In this document: in pieces, positions 19,511 to 28,690 of the stretch
Position numbering within the stretch: position 1 is the first letter of the stretch
Layout of the letters: each line of letters starts with the position of its first letter
Assembly: GCA_030825115.1 (NCBI GenBank)
Contig: JAPJQL010000003.1
Coordinates: 62,001 to 126,000 of the forward strand
DNA: 64,000 bases
Source: Lachnospiraceae bacterium
GTDB lineage: Bacteria; Bacillota; Clostridia; Lachnospirales; Lachnospiraceae
Direction: 5' to 3'
Program-made: the position numbers and the translations under genes
Notes under the pieces: model-generated
The model's database searches: none
What the model saw: only the letters and a program-made list of their open reading frames with translations
Told to the model about the DNA's origin: nothing

Positions 19511-20788
19511 CTAATTGAAAAATGAAATCATCACTGTAAATTTCCCACAATCACAGTTCACATCTATACTTCCTTCATATTTCTCAACAATAATCTTCAT
19601 ACTGGTCATTCCGAGACCATGCATTTCTTTCTTTTTCTTTGTTGACACAAATTTATCACCTGTGAAAACCGGATGTTCTCCATAAGAATTAGAAATTTTT
19701 ATAAAGGTCATCTCCTGCATTCTCCGAATCGCTACCCGAATCCACTTGATGTCATTTTCTATCTTACTACATGCCTCAATGGCATTATCAAGCAAATTTC
19801 CAAACAGCGCAACGATTTCGCATTCTGATAATTTCAACTCGACCGAATCCGCTATAATATCCATATGAATGTGACGCTCTTGTGCTTCTTTTTTCTTATA
19901 CTCAAGCAATATATCCAGTGCATCGATGCCTGTCCGGTGTTTTAGAGTCTGCAATTCCACAAAGCCTAATTGTTCAACATAATCTTCGGCTTTATTAAAT
20001 TCTCCATTTTTCAAATAATTCTTAAGAATCAAAAATTGGTTCTTTACATCATGATAAAAAATCTGCTCATTCCGATACTGTTTTATTGCTTTTTCGTAAT
20101 TATCAGCCAACAATATATTCCGGTCCATTGCCATACGCATCCGGTCATTATTTTCGATATAAGACATAATCTGAATCACAAGATATACTATGGTCAGAAC
20201 TAAGAGAAATAAAAGAAGCCATATGAAAAACGTGTCCGAATCGATATGTGCAAAAGTATTTTTCACCAAAACAGCCACCTGAACCCATGCCAAAATCACT
20301 CCGATACACAATTTACGCGCAGGAATTTGTATTTTGGTCAAACAGCTTTTTTCCAAAATTACATATACCAGGCACAAAAAAACTTTGGCCAACATCAAAA
20401 AGCACACCCGTACATAGGATAATTCCGATACCACCACATTGGCAAACTGCGTATCCTTAACCATCACCCCAATGAAGGCCATTGACAAAAAATCAATCGT
20501 ATACACCAGTAATAAATAAACTGCGGTGAAAGCAATCGAATCAAATATCTTTATTTTATAGATGATGCGGCTGCTGATTACAATCCCTGCTATGCCAGCC
20601 ACCGTAGCAAGAGCTGAAAAAATCCAGAACTGATTGATGAACCAGATAGTAATAGCAATAATAAAGGACGCTATTATATTATCCTTCACCTTAAATTCCT
20701 CTCCATCCAGCATCTTCGCGTTGATCGATATTCCCAGCAATGCTTCTATAAAAGATGCCAAAAATTCTGTAATTTGAAAGGCAATCAT
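19511..20788 (-). CDS. AgrC-like sensor histidine kinase (GHKL ATPase)
   Basis: The 425-residue protein has about six hydrophobic segments in its first 210 residues, then a cytoplasmic kinase part. The phospho-accepting region is QIFYHDVKNQFLILKNYL and the N box is ALFGNLLDNAIEACSKI, both of the HPK10/AgrC type; the G2 region is KKEMHGLGMTSMKIIVEKY. Such kinases usually sense peptides and phosphorylate a LytTR regulator. The ATG at 20788 overlaps the regulator stop in ATGA and has GGGGGAA before it; an upstream TTG in frame is less likely. No peptide precursor or AgrB-like gene is adjacent, so the signal is unknown. Confidence 0.88.
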   Translation of the reverse strand: MIAFQITEFLASFIEALLGISINAKMLDGEEFKVKDNIIASFIIAITIWFINQFWIFSALATVAGIAGIVISSRIIYKIKIFDSIAFTAVYLLLVYTIDFLSMAFIGVMVKDTQFANVVVSELSYVRVCFLMLAKVFLCLVYVILEKSCLTKIQIPARKLCIGVILAWVQVAVLVKNTFAHIDSDTFFIWLLLFLLVLTIVYLVIQIMSYIENNDRMRMAMDRNILLADNYEKAIKQYRNEQIFYHDVKNQFLILKNYLKNGEFNKAEDYVEQLGFVELQTLKHRTGIDALDILLEYKKKEAQERHIHMDIIADSVELKLSECEIVALFGNLLDNAIEACSKIENDIKWIRVAIRRMQEMTFIKISNSYGEHPVFTGDKFVSTKKKKEMHGLGMTSMKIIVEKYEGSIDVNCDCGKFTVMISFFN

Positions 20789-21507
20789 ATCATATTCCCC
20801 CAATATTCACTCAAAAATTTCTTTAGATTTTTAATTTGAATCCTGCTCGTAATCAATTCATGTCCGCTGTCCATAACAATCTTATCATCCATAATTTTTC
20901 TGATATGATGTATATTTATAATAAGCCCCCGGTCAACCATTATCATATCCGGATTATTCATTTTCCTCCAAACTTCTTGTAGAGTGATCCGCTCCCACTC
21001 CTCCTGCTTATCTTCCAAAACAAATACCACATTTTTTTGACTTTTATACACATATATGATATTTTTTTGAAGTATTTTAACGAATTTTCGCTGATTACTT
21101 ATCGTATAAATCTTATCCGGCTTCATCTGCTTCAATTGAAGAAACATTTGCCCCAGAACTTTGTCCAAATCATCATCCAAATGATTTTTCAAGAGATAAC
21201 TGGATACATTCATCCCGTACCCTTCTTTTGCATAGGATTCATACGCCGTTAAAAAAATGATGATTGCTGTTTTTGACCGTTCTCTGATTGCCCTGGCTGC
21301 TTCAATGCCAGAATAAACCGGCATCTCAATATCCAATATAAACGCATCAAAACTCCTCTTTTCCTCCACCTGCTCCATGAGCATATCGCTGTCAGAAAAA
21401 CACTGCAAGCTTGCCTGAACAGAACTTTTTTCACAATATTGATCAAACTTTTCCTGAAACACTTCCAGGAATTTTTCATTATCATCACATATCGCAATTC
21501 TAAACAT
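20785..21507 (-). CDS. LytTR-family response regulator
   Basis: The N-terminal receiver domain (MFRIAICDDNEKFLEVF, with the phosphorylated aspartate in FILDIEMPVYSG) is followed by a LytTR DNA-binding domain from about residue 135, ending with RGLIINIHHIRKI and ELITSRIQIKNLKKFL. At 240 residues it has the normal AgrA/VirR length. It is the first gene of a two-gene operon with the kinase, joined by an ATGA overlap. A candidate target site lies ahead of the small membrane protein gene downstream. CCGGAGGAAAG is its ribosome site. Confidence 0.92.
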   Translation of the reverse strand: MFRIAICDDNEKFLEVFQEKFDQYCEKSSVQASLQCFSDSDMLMEQVEEKRSFDAFILDIEMPVYSGIEAARAIRERSKTAIIIFLTAYESYAKEGYGMNVSSYLLKNHLDDDLDKVLGQMFLQLKQMKPDKIYTISNQRKFVKILQKNIIYVYKSQKNVVFVLEDKQEEWERITLQEVWRKMNNPDMIMVDRGLIINIHHIRKIMDDKIVMDSGHELITSRIQIKNLKKFLSEYWGNMI

Positions 21508-21672
21508 GACTTTCCTCCGGTTTTATCTTCCTCTTTTACAGCGCCGTCACATTCCTGCGTAATCTATTAGTTACAGAATATCACATTCCATATCTATCCT
21601 CAATGATATTTCGCGGTCATACTTTTCTCCCCACAAAGATATACTATAACAATTCCCTTCTGGAGCCCACCC

Positions 21673-23283
21673 ATGACCTCACCCCTGCACCTGACCGAAA
21701 AAAAGCGCGCCTTCCTCACCGGCACGCTTCTCCTGACCGGCACGGGCTTTGCCTGCCGCGTCCTTGGCTTCTTTTACCGCATTTTCCTCTCCCGCACCAT
21801 CGGCGCGGAAGGGCTCGGCATCTACAATATGATCCACCCTGTGTTTGGCATCTGCTTTGCACTTTGCGCCGGTTCCATCCAGACGGCGCTGTCCCAGTAC
21901 ATAGCCTCCCATATGGAAAAAGGGCGCTCGGTATTTTCCACCGGGCTTGCCCTGTCCATGATCATGTCCTTTGTACTGGCATACCTGATCTGCCGTCACT
22001 CCGTATTTCTCGCCACCTATATCCTGATGGAACCGCAGTGTGCGCCCTATCTCCCGCTTATGGGGATTTCCGTGCCGTTTGCGGCGTTTCACGCCTGCAT
22101 CAACGGCTATTATTATGGCATGCAAAAAGCAAAGGTCCCGGCCTTCTCCCAGGTCGTCGAGCAGGTCATCCGCATGGCATTGGTCTTTTTCATTGCCAAC
22201 GTCTGGATGGAAAAGGGCGGCATCATCACCGTACACCTGGCAGTGATGGGACATCTGATCGGGGAGGTCGCATCTGCAGTCTACACCTTCCTCTGCATGT
22301 GCATCTGCCCGCCGCAGCCACGCATTCAAACGCTGCCGAACCCCCGGACGCAGACAGCTTCCGGTACCAGCCGCGGCAATCACAACAGCAGCAGTCACAG
22401 CAATTCCGACGATACCTTCTACTCCCGCCTGATTACCTCAGCCGCCCCGCTTATGATCCTGGCACTCCCGCTGATGGGCAACCGCCTCGTCCTCAATGTG
22501 CTTGCCAGCGCCGAAGCCATCTGGATTCCCAGCCGCCTGCAGATGTCCGGTCTCAGCAGTTCTGAGGCGTTTTCCGTATACGGCGTCCTCACCGGTATGG
22601 CGCTCCCCTTCATCCTCTTCCCCTCGGCCATCACCAACTCCATGGCGGTCCTGCTGCTGCCAAGCGTAGCGCAGGCGCAGGCGGAAGGCAAAAAAGGCAG
22701 CATCACGGCGAGCATCTCCCTCTCGCTCCGGTACAGCCTCTACATGGGAATCCTCTGCATCGGGATCTTTACCCTGTTTGGGGAAGCGCTGGGCGTCAGC
22801 GTCTTCCACGATAACAACGCCGGACGCTACATACAGATCCTCGCATGGCTCTGCCCCTTCCTCTACCTCGCCACGACGATGGGCAGCATCTTAAACGGCC
22901 TTGGCCGAACACGCACCACCTTCATTCAAAATACCACCGCCCTGCTGCTCCGCATCGGCTTTGTCCTCTTTGGCATTCCCCGCTTTGGGATCTGGGCATA
23001 TCTGTGCGGGATGCTGGCCAGCGAACTGCTTCTGGCGCTGATGCACCTGTGGTCGCTGCGGAGGCTGGTTCCGTTTACCTGGAATGCGTGGGAGATGATC
23101 GCCAAACCCGCAGCGCTCCTGCTCATCTCTATCGGAGTCCACTATTTCAGCATCGGCATCTACCGGCCGGATTTTAAACTGCCTCTGTTTCTCGAGACAG
23201 CGGTTCAGATATGCTGGCTGAGTTTCTGCTATGGCGGCCTGCTGCTCGTATTCCACTTCGCAAAAAAGCAGTCATCCCATTAA
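21673..23283 (+). CDS. SpoVB/MurJ-like oligosaccharide flippase (MOP superfamily)
   Basis: The 536-residue protein has about 14 predicted membrane segments and the SpoVB-type opening GFFYRIFLSRTIGAEGLGIY followed by PVFGICFALCAGSIQTALS. Family members flip lipid-linked sugars, such as peptidoglycan or spore-cortex precursors, across the membrane. A polar stretch around residues 218-252, rich in Ser, Asn and His, is a loop unlike the family core. A decayed copy of its first part lies at 15924-16200. It is transcribed alone and ends at a shared terminator with the convergent cfa gene. Confidence 0.85.
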   Translation: MTSPLHLTEKKRAFLTGTLLLTGTGFACRVLGFFYRIFLSRTIGAEGLGIYNMIHPVFGICFALCAGSIQTALSQYIASHMEKGRSVFSTGLALSMIMSFVLAYLICRHSVFLATYILMEPQCAPYLPLMGISVPFAAFHACINGYYYGMQKAKVPAFSQVVEQVIRMALVFFIANVWMEKGGIITVHLAVMGHLIGEVASAVYTFLCMCICPPQPRIQTLPNPRTQTASGTSRGNHNSSSHSNSDDTFYSRLITSAAPLMILALPLMGNRLVLNVLASAEAIWIPSRLQMSGLSSSEAFSVYGVLTGMALPFILFPSAITNSMAVLLLPSVAQAQAEGKKGSITASISLSLRYSLYMGILCIGIFTLFGEALGVSVFHDNNAGRYIQILAWLCPFLYLATTMGSILNGLGRTRTTFIQNTTALLLRIGFVLFGIPRFGIWAYLCGMLASELLLALMHLWSLRRLVPFTWNAWEMIAKPAALLLISIGVHYFSIGIYRPDFKLPLFLETAVQICWLSFCYGGLLLVFHFAKKQSSH

Positions 23284-23286
23284 AAT

Positions 23287-23333
23287 ATCCCCGCCTGCCA
23301 CGCCATTTTTATGACGCAGCAGACGGGGATGCC
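23287..23333. terminator. Bidirectional hairpin between flippase and cfa genes
   Basis: The segments ATCCCCGCCTGC (from 23287) and GCAGACGGGGAT (up to about 23332) pair with few mismatches around a loop containing ATTTTTATG. The stem lies between two convergent stop codons only 53 bases apart and may end transcripts from both sides; T-runs are weak. Confidence 0.55.
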
Positions 23334-23336
23334 ATT

Positions 23337-24491
23337 TCAGACCACCCTGGTCATCGGAATCTGGTTATTCACCCCTTTCGACATGAGGATCTGATGCAGA
23401 TCAATCACCCCATTGTCAAATGTCGCTGCACAGGAAGCCAGATACAGCTCCCACATCCGGGTAAATTCTTCCCCGTACCGTCTGGCGATCACATCCCTGT
23501 GCTTCAAAAAATTCTCCCGCCAGCAAAGCAGCGTCCGGGTATAATGCCGCCGCAGGCTTTCCACATCCAGCGTATAGAAACGGTATTCCGCCGTCAGACC
23601 GATGATTTCCCGCAGGCTTGGAACCATCCCGCCCGGAAAGATATATTTCTTAATCCAGGGATCCCCCGGAAATTCCCGAAGTGCACTGATATAGTGAAGC
23701 AGAAACAGCCCTTCCGGCTTCAATACCGCATCCACACTGTCCAGATAACGCTCGTAATTCCCCCGCCCCACATGCTCCAGCATTCCGACGCTGACCACCC
23801 GGTCAAACTGCATCCCGCTCTTTTCCAGCTCCCGGTAATCCATCAGCCTCACCTCAAGCCTGTCTTCCAGATGCTGGTCCCTGATTTCCTCCGAAACCTG
23901 CCGGTACTGCTCCTCGCTCAGCGTGATCCCGACGCCTTTGACCCCATAGTGCTGCACCGCCCGTTTCAGAAGAAATCCCCAGCCGCAGCCGATATCCAGC
24001 AGGCTCATCCCTTTTTCCAGATATAATTTTTCCAGAATATGGTCCGCCTTCTGTACCTGCGCCTCGAACAGGCTGTCCTCCGCCCGTTTGAAATATCCGC
24101 AGGAATAGCTCATCGTCTCATCCAGCCACAGCCGGTAAAAATCATTCCCGATATCGTAATGGGACGTGACCTCCTTTTTCTGGTTTCCCCTGCTTTTCGA
24201 GGTATACATGAGGGAATGCAGCGCCCTGTGATTGGACTTGAATCGATCCATCTGCCCCATGAACAGATCCAGCACCTCATACAGGTCTCTGTCCAGCTCG
24301 ATATCCCCTCTCATGTAGGCTTCTCCCAGCGCCAGAGACGTGCTCCGCAGCATCTCCCGCCTGGAAAGAGGCCGCTTTAACGTGACTTTAAATGCAGACG
24401 GTCCCGTTCCAATCGTCTCAAACTCCTCCGCCGTCTCCAGATCGAAGGCTACCGGAATCAATTCCTTTAAATACTGACTGATATAGCTCAT
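23337..24491 (-). CDS. cfa: Cyclopropane-fatty-acyl-phospholipid synthase
   Basis: This enzyme transfers a methylene group from S-adenosylmethionine to unsaturated acyl chains of membrane phospholipids. The 384-residue protein has the N-terminal lipid-binding part, then the substrate region SHYDIGNDFYRLWLDETMSY with CGYF, and the SAM-binding motif LLDIGCGWGFLLKRAVQHYG near residue 165. FDRVVSVGMLEHVG and the C-terminal RRHYTRTLLCWRENF are also typical. The length is normal. It follows the LemA/DUF2207 pair by 79 bases on the same strand and could be read through from it. Confidence 0.95.
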   Translation of the reverse strand: MSYISQYLKELIPVAFDLETAEEFETIGTGPSAFKVTLKRPLSRREMLRSTSLALGEAYMRGDIELDRDLYEVLDLFMGQMDRFKSNHRALHSLMYTSKSRGNQKKEVTSHYDIGNDFYRLWLDETMSYSCGYFKRAEDSLFEAQVQKADHILEKLYLEKGMSLLDIGCGWGFLLKRAVQHYGVKGVGITLSEEQYRQVSEEIRDQHLEDRLEVRLMDYRELEKSGMQFDRVVSVGMLEHVGRGNYERYLDSVDAVLKPEGLFLLHYISALREFPGDPWIKKYIFPGGMVPSLREIIGLTAEYRFYTLDVESLRRHYTRTLLCWRENFLKHRDVIARRYGEEFTRMWELYLASCAATFDNGVIDLHQILMSKGVNNQIPMTRVV

Positions 24492-24570
24492 TTCCTTTTC
24501 ATCCTTTCATATCCATCTCTATCAGTCAGTATTGCCAGTTTTTGGCTGTTTCATAAATCTCTTGTACATA

Positions 24571-26538
24571 TCACCGGCTTCCGCCGCCGTGACCTCCGCC
24601 CGAATAGCCGCCTCCGCCGCCCGAAGACGAAGCGCCGCCACTTCCGGAAGCCCTCGCTCCGTGACTTGCTCCACTTGTACCTGCCCGGGAAATGGTATGG
24701 ACTACCGAACATGCACTGCACATGTCATACCCATCCATTCCACGGGAACGTTCTTTCTCCCTGAATTGGGCCGGATACAGATTCCGGAAGGTGTCCGCAA
24801 CCTTGTCGGCCATCCCGAACAACTGTGCAGTCACCAGGTAATCATCCCAGAGAGCCACATCCAGAGGACTCCGCTCCTGCATCAGCGTAAAGTCCTTCAA
24901 ATAATTCTGGAACCTGCGCAGGTTCACAGCCTGCTTCCTGCCATTTTCCGTAAAGGCTTTCCGTTCTGTCATGAGGACATGAAAAGTCCCCGGCGTATAC
25001 AGATCATAGAGATATCCCCTGTTTTTCATATACTCCTGACCCTTTTCATCGGCTTTTTTAAACCATTCTTCCATTTCATGATAATGTTTTTGTGCCCATT
25101 GATACAACTCTTTTTCCTGAAGGATATGGTCCGCTCCGCCCGCTCTGTCAAGAAGGGAAAACAGCTCATATTCGACCGGATTTTCTGAGTTTGGCCCTGC
25201 TTTCAGCACGATTGCAGGGGCCGCTTTGTTCACAAATCCGCCAAAGCCGCTTTTTCTCATGTCCCTCAGTTCGACTGTTCCACGATGCAGCCACTGCAAA
25301 AGATAGGCTCCGATCACGTCGTTTTCTGATTTATTCCATCCCGTCATCTTTAACAGGGAATAGATTGCACAGATATCTCCCTCCAGAGGAATATCACGAT
25401 AATATTCATCATCTTTTCCTGCGGATGACCGGATCTGCGAGAGCAGATACGCCCGCCCGCCTGCGGGATTCCCCTCATACTGGTGATCCCTTTTCGCTTT
25501 TTCCAAACGGGAAACAATAAAAAATGCAATACAGCCTGCGGGCGGGAAAAGAGTCAGAAGGAAGAGGCATCCACATAGGCAGAGAGGATTTTTTAAAAGG
25601 TGCTCTTCTTCTCTCCTTTTATACAGACTGAGAGACTCCTCAAAAGTCTCCGGCATCTCCAATTTTGCCTTCTGCCTTCCCCGTATGGCAAGGATCGTAA
25701 AAATCACCGCCAGGCAGACCAATGCAACAAGCCATATCATCACAGGCCGGGAAAGCCCTGAAGATTCTTTTTCATAACTGCTTCCCTTAAAAGCTCTTTC
25801 CTGCATGGCAGAAAATGAACCTTGTTCGATATTCGTTGTATCAAACATCCCCCTTGGAAAACGGCACATGATATTGACATAGTTGGAAGAAGAGAGCGGT
25901 TTGTCGCTTTTGGCCGCAATCACCCCATCCTTTACATAGATGGAACCTTCAAACCCAAATGCCCATACTTTTACGTCATCAGGTTGAAACACCGTCCCCG
26001 GCTTTTGAATGGCAACGGATATACGTTCCGGGCTGCCGCTCAGTTTATCGTTGACCAGGCGCTGGTTAAACCCGCAGTAATCGTCAAACCCTTTTACAAA
26101 ATTTGTCATCCGGTAAGACACCGTAAAAACGTGGTCGCCATAGCTCCCTATGCCAAAGCAAAGTTCATAGCTGCCGTTTTCATTGTTGATCACACCGCAT
26201 TTTCCGGCTTTCTCCTCCAGCGTCCGGTTCGGATCCCAGCTCCACATCCTGTCATAAACCCGTCCTGTTTCATCGGATACAGCAAAATTCTCAATCTTGA
26301 TCTTTCCCAAGTTTCCCTGGACCAGATACCATTCCGTGCCGCTGCCTGCATAGATATCCCATATTTCCGTAATCTGCGCGCTTCCATCCTCTTCCAGCCG
26401 CACGGTGATATCCACGTTCCGGATTTTATTGTCCGCCGCATAAGCATCCGATACCGGGGGATTCAATACACATAACAGCATAAAAACCAACAAAACGATC
26501 CATTTTTTCCGGCGCATCACACTCCTCATGTCCGTCAC
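24571..26538 (-). CDS. DUF2207 membrane protein with Gly/Ser-rich tail
   Basis: The 655-residue protein begins with a signal-like hydrophobic segment (about 13-32) and an extracellular DUF2207 domain starting NVDITVRLEEDGSAQITEIWDI. Two membrane segments follow at about 265-285 and 320-340, then a cytoplasmic part, and the protein ends in a Gly/Ser/His-rich tail (SGGGGGYSGGGHGGGSR). DUF2207 proteins are common next to LemA and have no settled function; roles in envelope stress or surface assembly are often suggested. It starts directly at the end of lemA (no gap), so the two are surely co-transcribed. Confidence 0.88.
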   Translation of the reverse strand: MTDMRSVMRRKKWIVLLVFMLLCVLNPPVSDAYAADNKIRNVDITVRLEEDGSAQITEIWDIYAGSGTEWYLVQGNLGKIKIENFAVSDETGRVYDRMWSWDPNRTLEEKAGKCGVINNENGSYELCFGIGSYGDHVFTVSYRMTNFVKGFDDYCGFNQRLVNDKLSGSPERISVAIQKPGTVFQPDDVKVWAFGFEGSIYVKDGVIAAKSDKPLSSSNYVNIMCRFPRGMFDTTNIEQGSFSAMQERAFKGSSYEKESSGLSRPVMIWLVALVCLAVIFTILAIRGRQKAKLEMPETFEESLSLYKRREEEHLLKNPLCLCGCLFLLTLFPPAGCIAFFIVSRLEKAKRDHQYEGNPAGGRAYLLSQIRSSAGKDDEYYRDIPLEGDICAIYSLLKMTGWNKSENDVIGAYLLQWLHRGTVELRDMRKSGFGGFVNKAAPAIVLKAGPNSENPVEYELFSLLDRAGGADHILQEKELYQWAQKHYHEMEEWFKKADEKGQEYMKNRGYLYDLYTPGTFHVLMTERKAFTENGRKQAVNLRRFQNYLKDFTLMQERSPLDVALWDDYLVTAQLFGMADKVADTFRNLYPAQFREKERSRGMDGYDMCSACSVVHTISRAGTSGASHGARASGSGGASSSGGGGGYSGGGHGGGSR

Positions 26539-27087
26539 CTACACGATCGGCATTCCGGACTTGGCGCTGTCACTCTCCAGATAATCCCGCTTTCCAAAAC
26601 CAAACATTCCGGCAAAAATCCCTGAAGGAAACTGACGTACCATGCGGTTATATTTTGTAATGGTATCGTTGTAGCTCATGCGGCTGATGCGAACCTTGTT
26701 TTCATAATCATTCACACTGTCCATCATCGATATATAGAGCGTGTTTGCCTTTAAATCCGGGTATGCCTCTGCCAGCGCCGCAAGCCTGCCGGTTACCTGC
26801 GTCATAAGGTTTTCCTGTGCAGTCACCTCCGCGGGGCTGCTGGCCGAACTCACTTCTTTTCGCTTCTCAATCACCCCCATCAGCGTATTATATTCATGAT
26901 CCGAGTAATCTTTGGTCAGCTTTGCAAGTGTCGTCAGCGCATCCCACCGCGAGGCCTGCTGTACGCCGATCTGCGAAAGAGCATTCCCGCAAAATTCATC
27001 AGCCCTGACCAAACTGCGCTGGACCGAGATCGCCATTCCCACAAGTACGATCACAAAAACAACAATTCCAATAAGTAAAAAATTCAT
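26539..27087 (-). CDS. lemA: LemA family protein
   Basis: The 182-residue protein has an N-terminal membrane anchor (about residues 3-22) and the LemA helical domain: YNTLMGVIEKRKEV, then YPDLKANTLYISMMDSVNDYE and the SYNDTITKYNRMVRQFPSGIFAGMFGF end block that defines the family. LemA proteins are small membrane-anchored helical bundles of uncertain role, usually next to DUF2207 or M48 proteases; here both neighbours are present, since the M48 gene is divergent. AAAGGAGGGG precedes the start, and a consensus-like promoter lies 34 bases upstream. Confidence 0.93.
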   Translation of the reverse strand: MNFLLIGIVVFVIVLVGMAISVQRSLVRADEFCGNALSQIGVQQASRWDALTTLAKLTKDYSDHEYNTLMGVIEKRKEVSSASSPAEVTAQENLMTQVTGRLAALAEAYPDLKANTLYISMMDSVNDYENKVRISRMSYNDTITKYNRMVRQFPSGIFAGMFGFGKRDYLESDSAKSGMPIV

Positions 27088-27120
27088 AAAATTTCCCCTC
27101 CTTTAAATGCTGTGTAACTA

Positions 27121-27149
27121 ATCTTATCATAGGGTCTTACCTATGTCAA
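27121..27149 (-). promoter_or_regulatory. Sigma-A type promoter of lemA
   Basis: On the minus strand TTGACA (27144-27149) and TAAGAT (27121-27126) are separated by 17 bases, and lemA starts 34 bases downstream of the -10 box with a strong ribosome site between. Confidence 0.75.
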
Positions 27150-27256
27150 ATATATTAATAAACCATATATTTTTATAAACAAACAGCATATCCTCTGTGT
27201 TTTCTCCCCATTTTCATTTGTTTTCGCCATTTGAGATATAGATTTCAGTGGTTCTA

Positions 27257-27284
27257 TTGAAATCACTTCGAAAACAGACATAAT
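27257..27284 (+). promoter_or_regulatory. Candidate promoter of the M48 protease gene
   Basis: TTGAAA (27257-27262) and CATAAT (27279-27284) are separated by 16 bases; the start codon at 27325 follows GGAGGAAAATAC. Confidence 0.5.
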
Positions 27285-27324
27285 AAAAGTATACAGAATA
27301 ACAGAAAGATACGGAGGAAAATAC

Positions 27325-28239
27325 ATGGAAAACACAGAACACGAAATTATGGAAGCCACAAGAACCCCCAATGAGGTAAAAAAAGAAATCCGCAGGCTGA
27401 GGCACAAGGCGGAACGCCCTGTCTATTGGGTCATGTTTGCAATCAATACCCTGTTTGTACTGTTTGCGCTTGTTTTTTGCCTTACGATGCAAAGTTCGGA
27501 CCTTGCCGGTCTCGTTGATGATCCTGATCTTTTAGAACTCTTTCAGCTCGTCAATGGCGGAATCGTTTTTCTCTACCTGGCTTACCTCATCATTCTTTTC
27601 CTGTGTGTATTTTACCAGCTCTATTCAAAAGAATTATCCTATGCCGTTAAAGTCACACCGAAAAACTTTCCGGAAATTTACGAAAAAAGCGTGGAGTTTT
27701 CCAATTATCTGGGGCTGAAAAAAGTCCCTGAAATCTATATCCGCCAGCAAAACGGTGTTCTTAATGCATTCGCCGCCTGGGTGATCGGAAAACGGTACAT
27801 ACAGCTCAATTCGGAAATCGTGGATATTGCCTATATGGAAAACAAAGATTTTGACACGCTTTATTTTGTTATGGCCCATGAATTCGGCCATCATTATTTT
27901 AACCATCCTACCATGGCCCATTCACTCAGCATCCTGATTCCCCGGATCATTCCGATTTTAGGGCCGCTGTACTCCCGCAGCCAGGAGTATACCGCCGACC
28001 GGGTTGCCCAGGTCCTGACACAGTCCACCGGCGTAAGATGCATGGCCATGCTGGCCGCAGGACGCCACCTCTATCCCTACGTGGATGTGGATGATTATCT
28101 GGAGAACATTTACCATCATCCGAATATTCTGGAACGGATCGGCCGATGGGTCGTCAACCTTACCACCGATCATCCCATCGCTCCTTTCCGCGTTGCCGCC
28201 ATTGCAGACCCGAAGCAAAAAAGCGGACGCCTCATATAA
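27325..28239 (+). CDS. M48-family zinc metallopeptidase (HtpX/Ste24-like)
   Basis: The 304-residue membrane protease has two hydrophobic segments (about 33-54 and 78-98), a cytoplasmic domain and the zinc motif HEFGH at residues 185-189 with the third ligand in SQEYTADRVAQ. M48 proteases cleave damaged or misfolded membrane proteins, often linked with LemA. It is divergent from the LemA operon and shares its intergenic region, which supports a functional link. It ends at a strong bidirectional terminator. Confidence 0.9.
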   Translation: MENTEHEIMEATRTPNEVKKEIRRLRHKAERPVYWVMFAINTLFVLFALVFCLTMQSSDLAGLVDDPDLLELFQLVNGGIVFLYLAYLIILFLCVFYQLYSKELSYAVKVTPKNFPEIYEKSVEFSNYLGLKKVPEIYIRQQNGVLNAFAAWVIGKRYIQLNSEIVDIAYMENKDFDTLYFVMAHEFGHHYFNHPTMAHSLSILIPRIIPILGPLYSRSQEYTADRVAQVLTQSTGVRCMAMLAAGRHLYPYVDVDDYLENIYHHPNILERIGRWVVNLTTDHPIAPFRVAAIADPKQKSGRLI

Positions 28240-28242
28240 GAT

Positions 28243-28278
28243 ACAAAGAAGCAGCCATTCCCCCGGCTGCTTCTTTGT
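28243..28278. terminator. Strong bidirectional terminator
   Basis: A perfect 14-bp stem (28243-28256 with 28265-28278, ACAAAGAAGCAGCC/GGCTGCTTCTTTGT) with an 8-base loop lies between the stop codons of the M48 gene and of the last gene of the large minus-strand operon. Its T-rich arms on both strands suit termination from both sides. Confidence 0.85.
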
Positions 28279-28282
28279 CTTC

Positions 28283-28690
28283 TCACAGTTTCTTTTTGAT
28301 CCTCAGTATATTCTTTCCGTCCCTGTATTCATACGTAATCTCATCCATGCTCTTTTTTACGATATAAATCCCCAGTCCGCCGATGTTTCGTTCCTCCACG
28401 GAGAGCATGATGTCAGGATCTTCTTTCGCCAGCGGATCATAGGGGACTCCGTTGTCCATAAAAGTGATCACCACCGCCAGCGGATTCTCCTCCACCTCTA
28501 CCCGGACCGTTGCAACCCCGCTTTCAGGAGAGTAGGCATAGTGGGCGATATTGCCAAACAGCTCGTCGATGGCAATATCGATCTGCATCTGCGCCTTTGT
28601 GGGACACCCAAAGCTCTCCAGCTGCTCATCTACAAAAGCGGTTACCGTTTCAATATTCTCAACTGTTGCACTGATTGTCAATTCTTTCAA
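28283..28690 (-). CDS. RsbW-like anti-sigma/serine kinase HATPase
   Basis: The protein of about 135 residues is a free-standing HATPase of the RsbW/SpoIIAB type: N box AIDELFGNIAHYAY, G1 box FMDNGVPYDP and G2 box NIGGLGIYIVKKSMDEI are all present. Such proteins phosphorylate STAS proteins and usually hold a sigma factor or other partner inactive. I chose the TTG at 28690, which overlaps the phosphatase stop in TTGA and follows GGAGGGG; an upstream ATG would place 12 extra residues inside the phosphatase gene. It is the last gene of the large operon. No sigma factor gene is nearby. Confidence 0.88.
   Translation of the reverse strand: MKELTISATVENIETVTAFVDEQLESFGCPTKAQMQIDIAIDELFGNIAHYAYSPESGVATVRVEVEENPLAVVITFMDNGVPYDPLAKEDPDIMLSVEERNIGGLGIYIVKKSMDEITYEYRDGKNILRIKKKL

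Noticed and set aside
21547..21589. Direct repeat TCACATTCC upstream of the first response regulator
   Set aside because: The 34-base period is not a whole number of helical turns and no promoter fits; it may be chance.
21679..22398. Long open frame antisense to the flippase gene
   Set aside because: It lies fully opposite a gene with clear family motifs; its sequence has no motif and reflects codon bias of the sense strand.
23211..24026. 271-codon open frame antisense to cfa
   Set aside because: The minus-strand frame has all cyclopropane synthase motifs; the plus frame is a shadow without a ribosome site.
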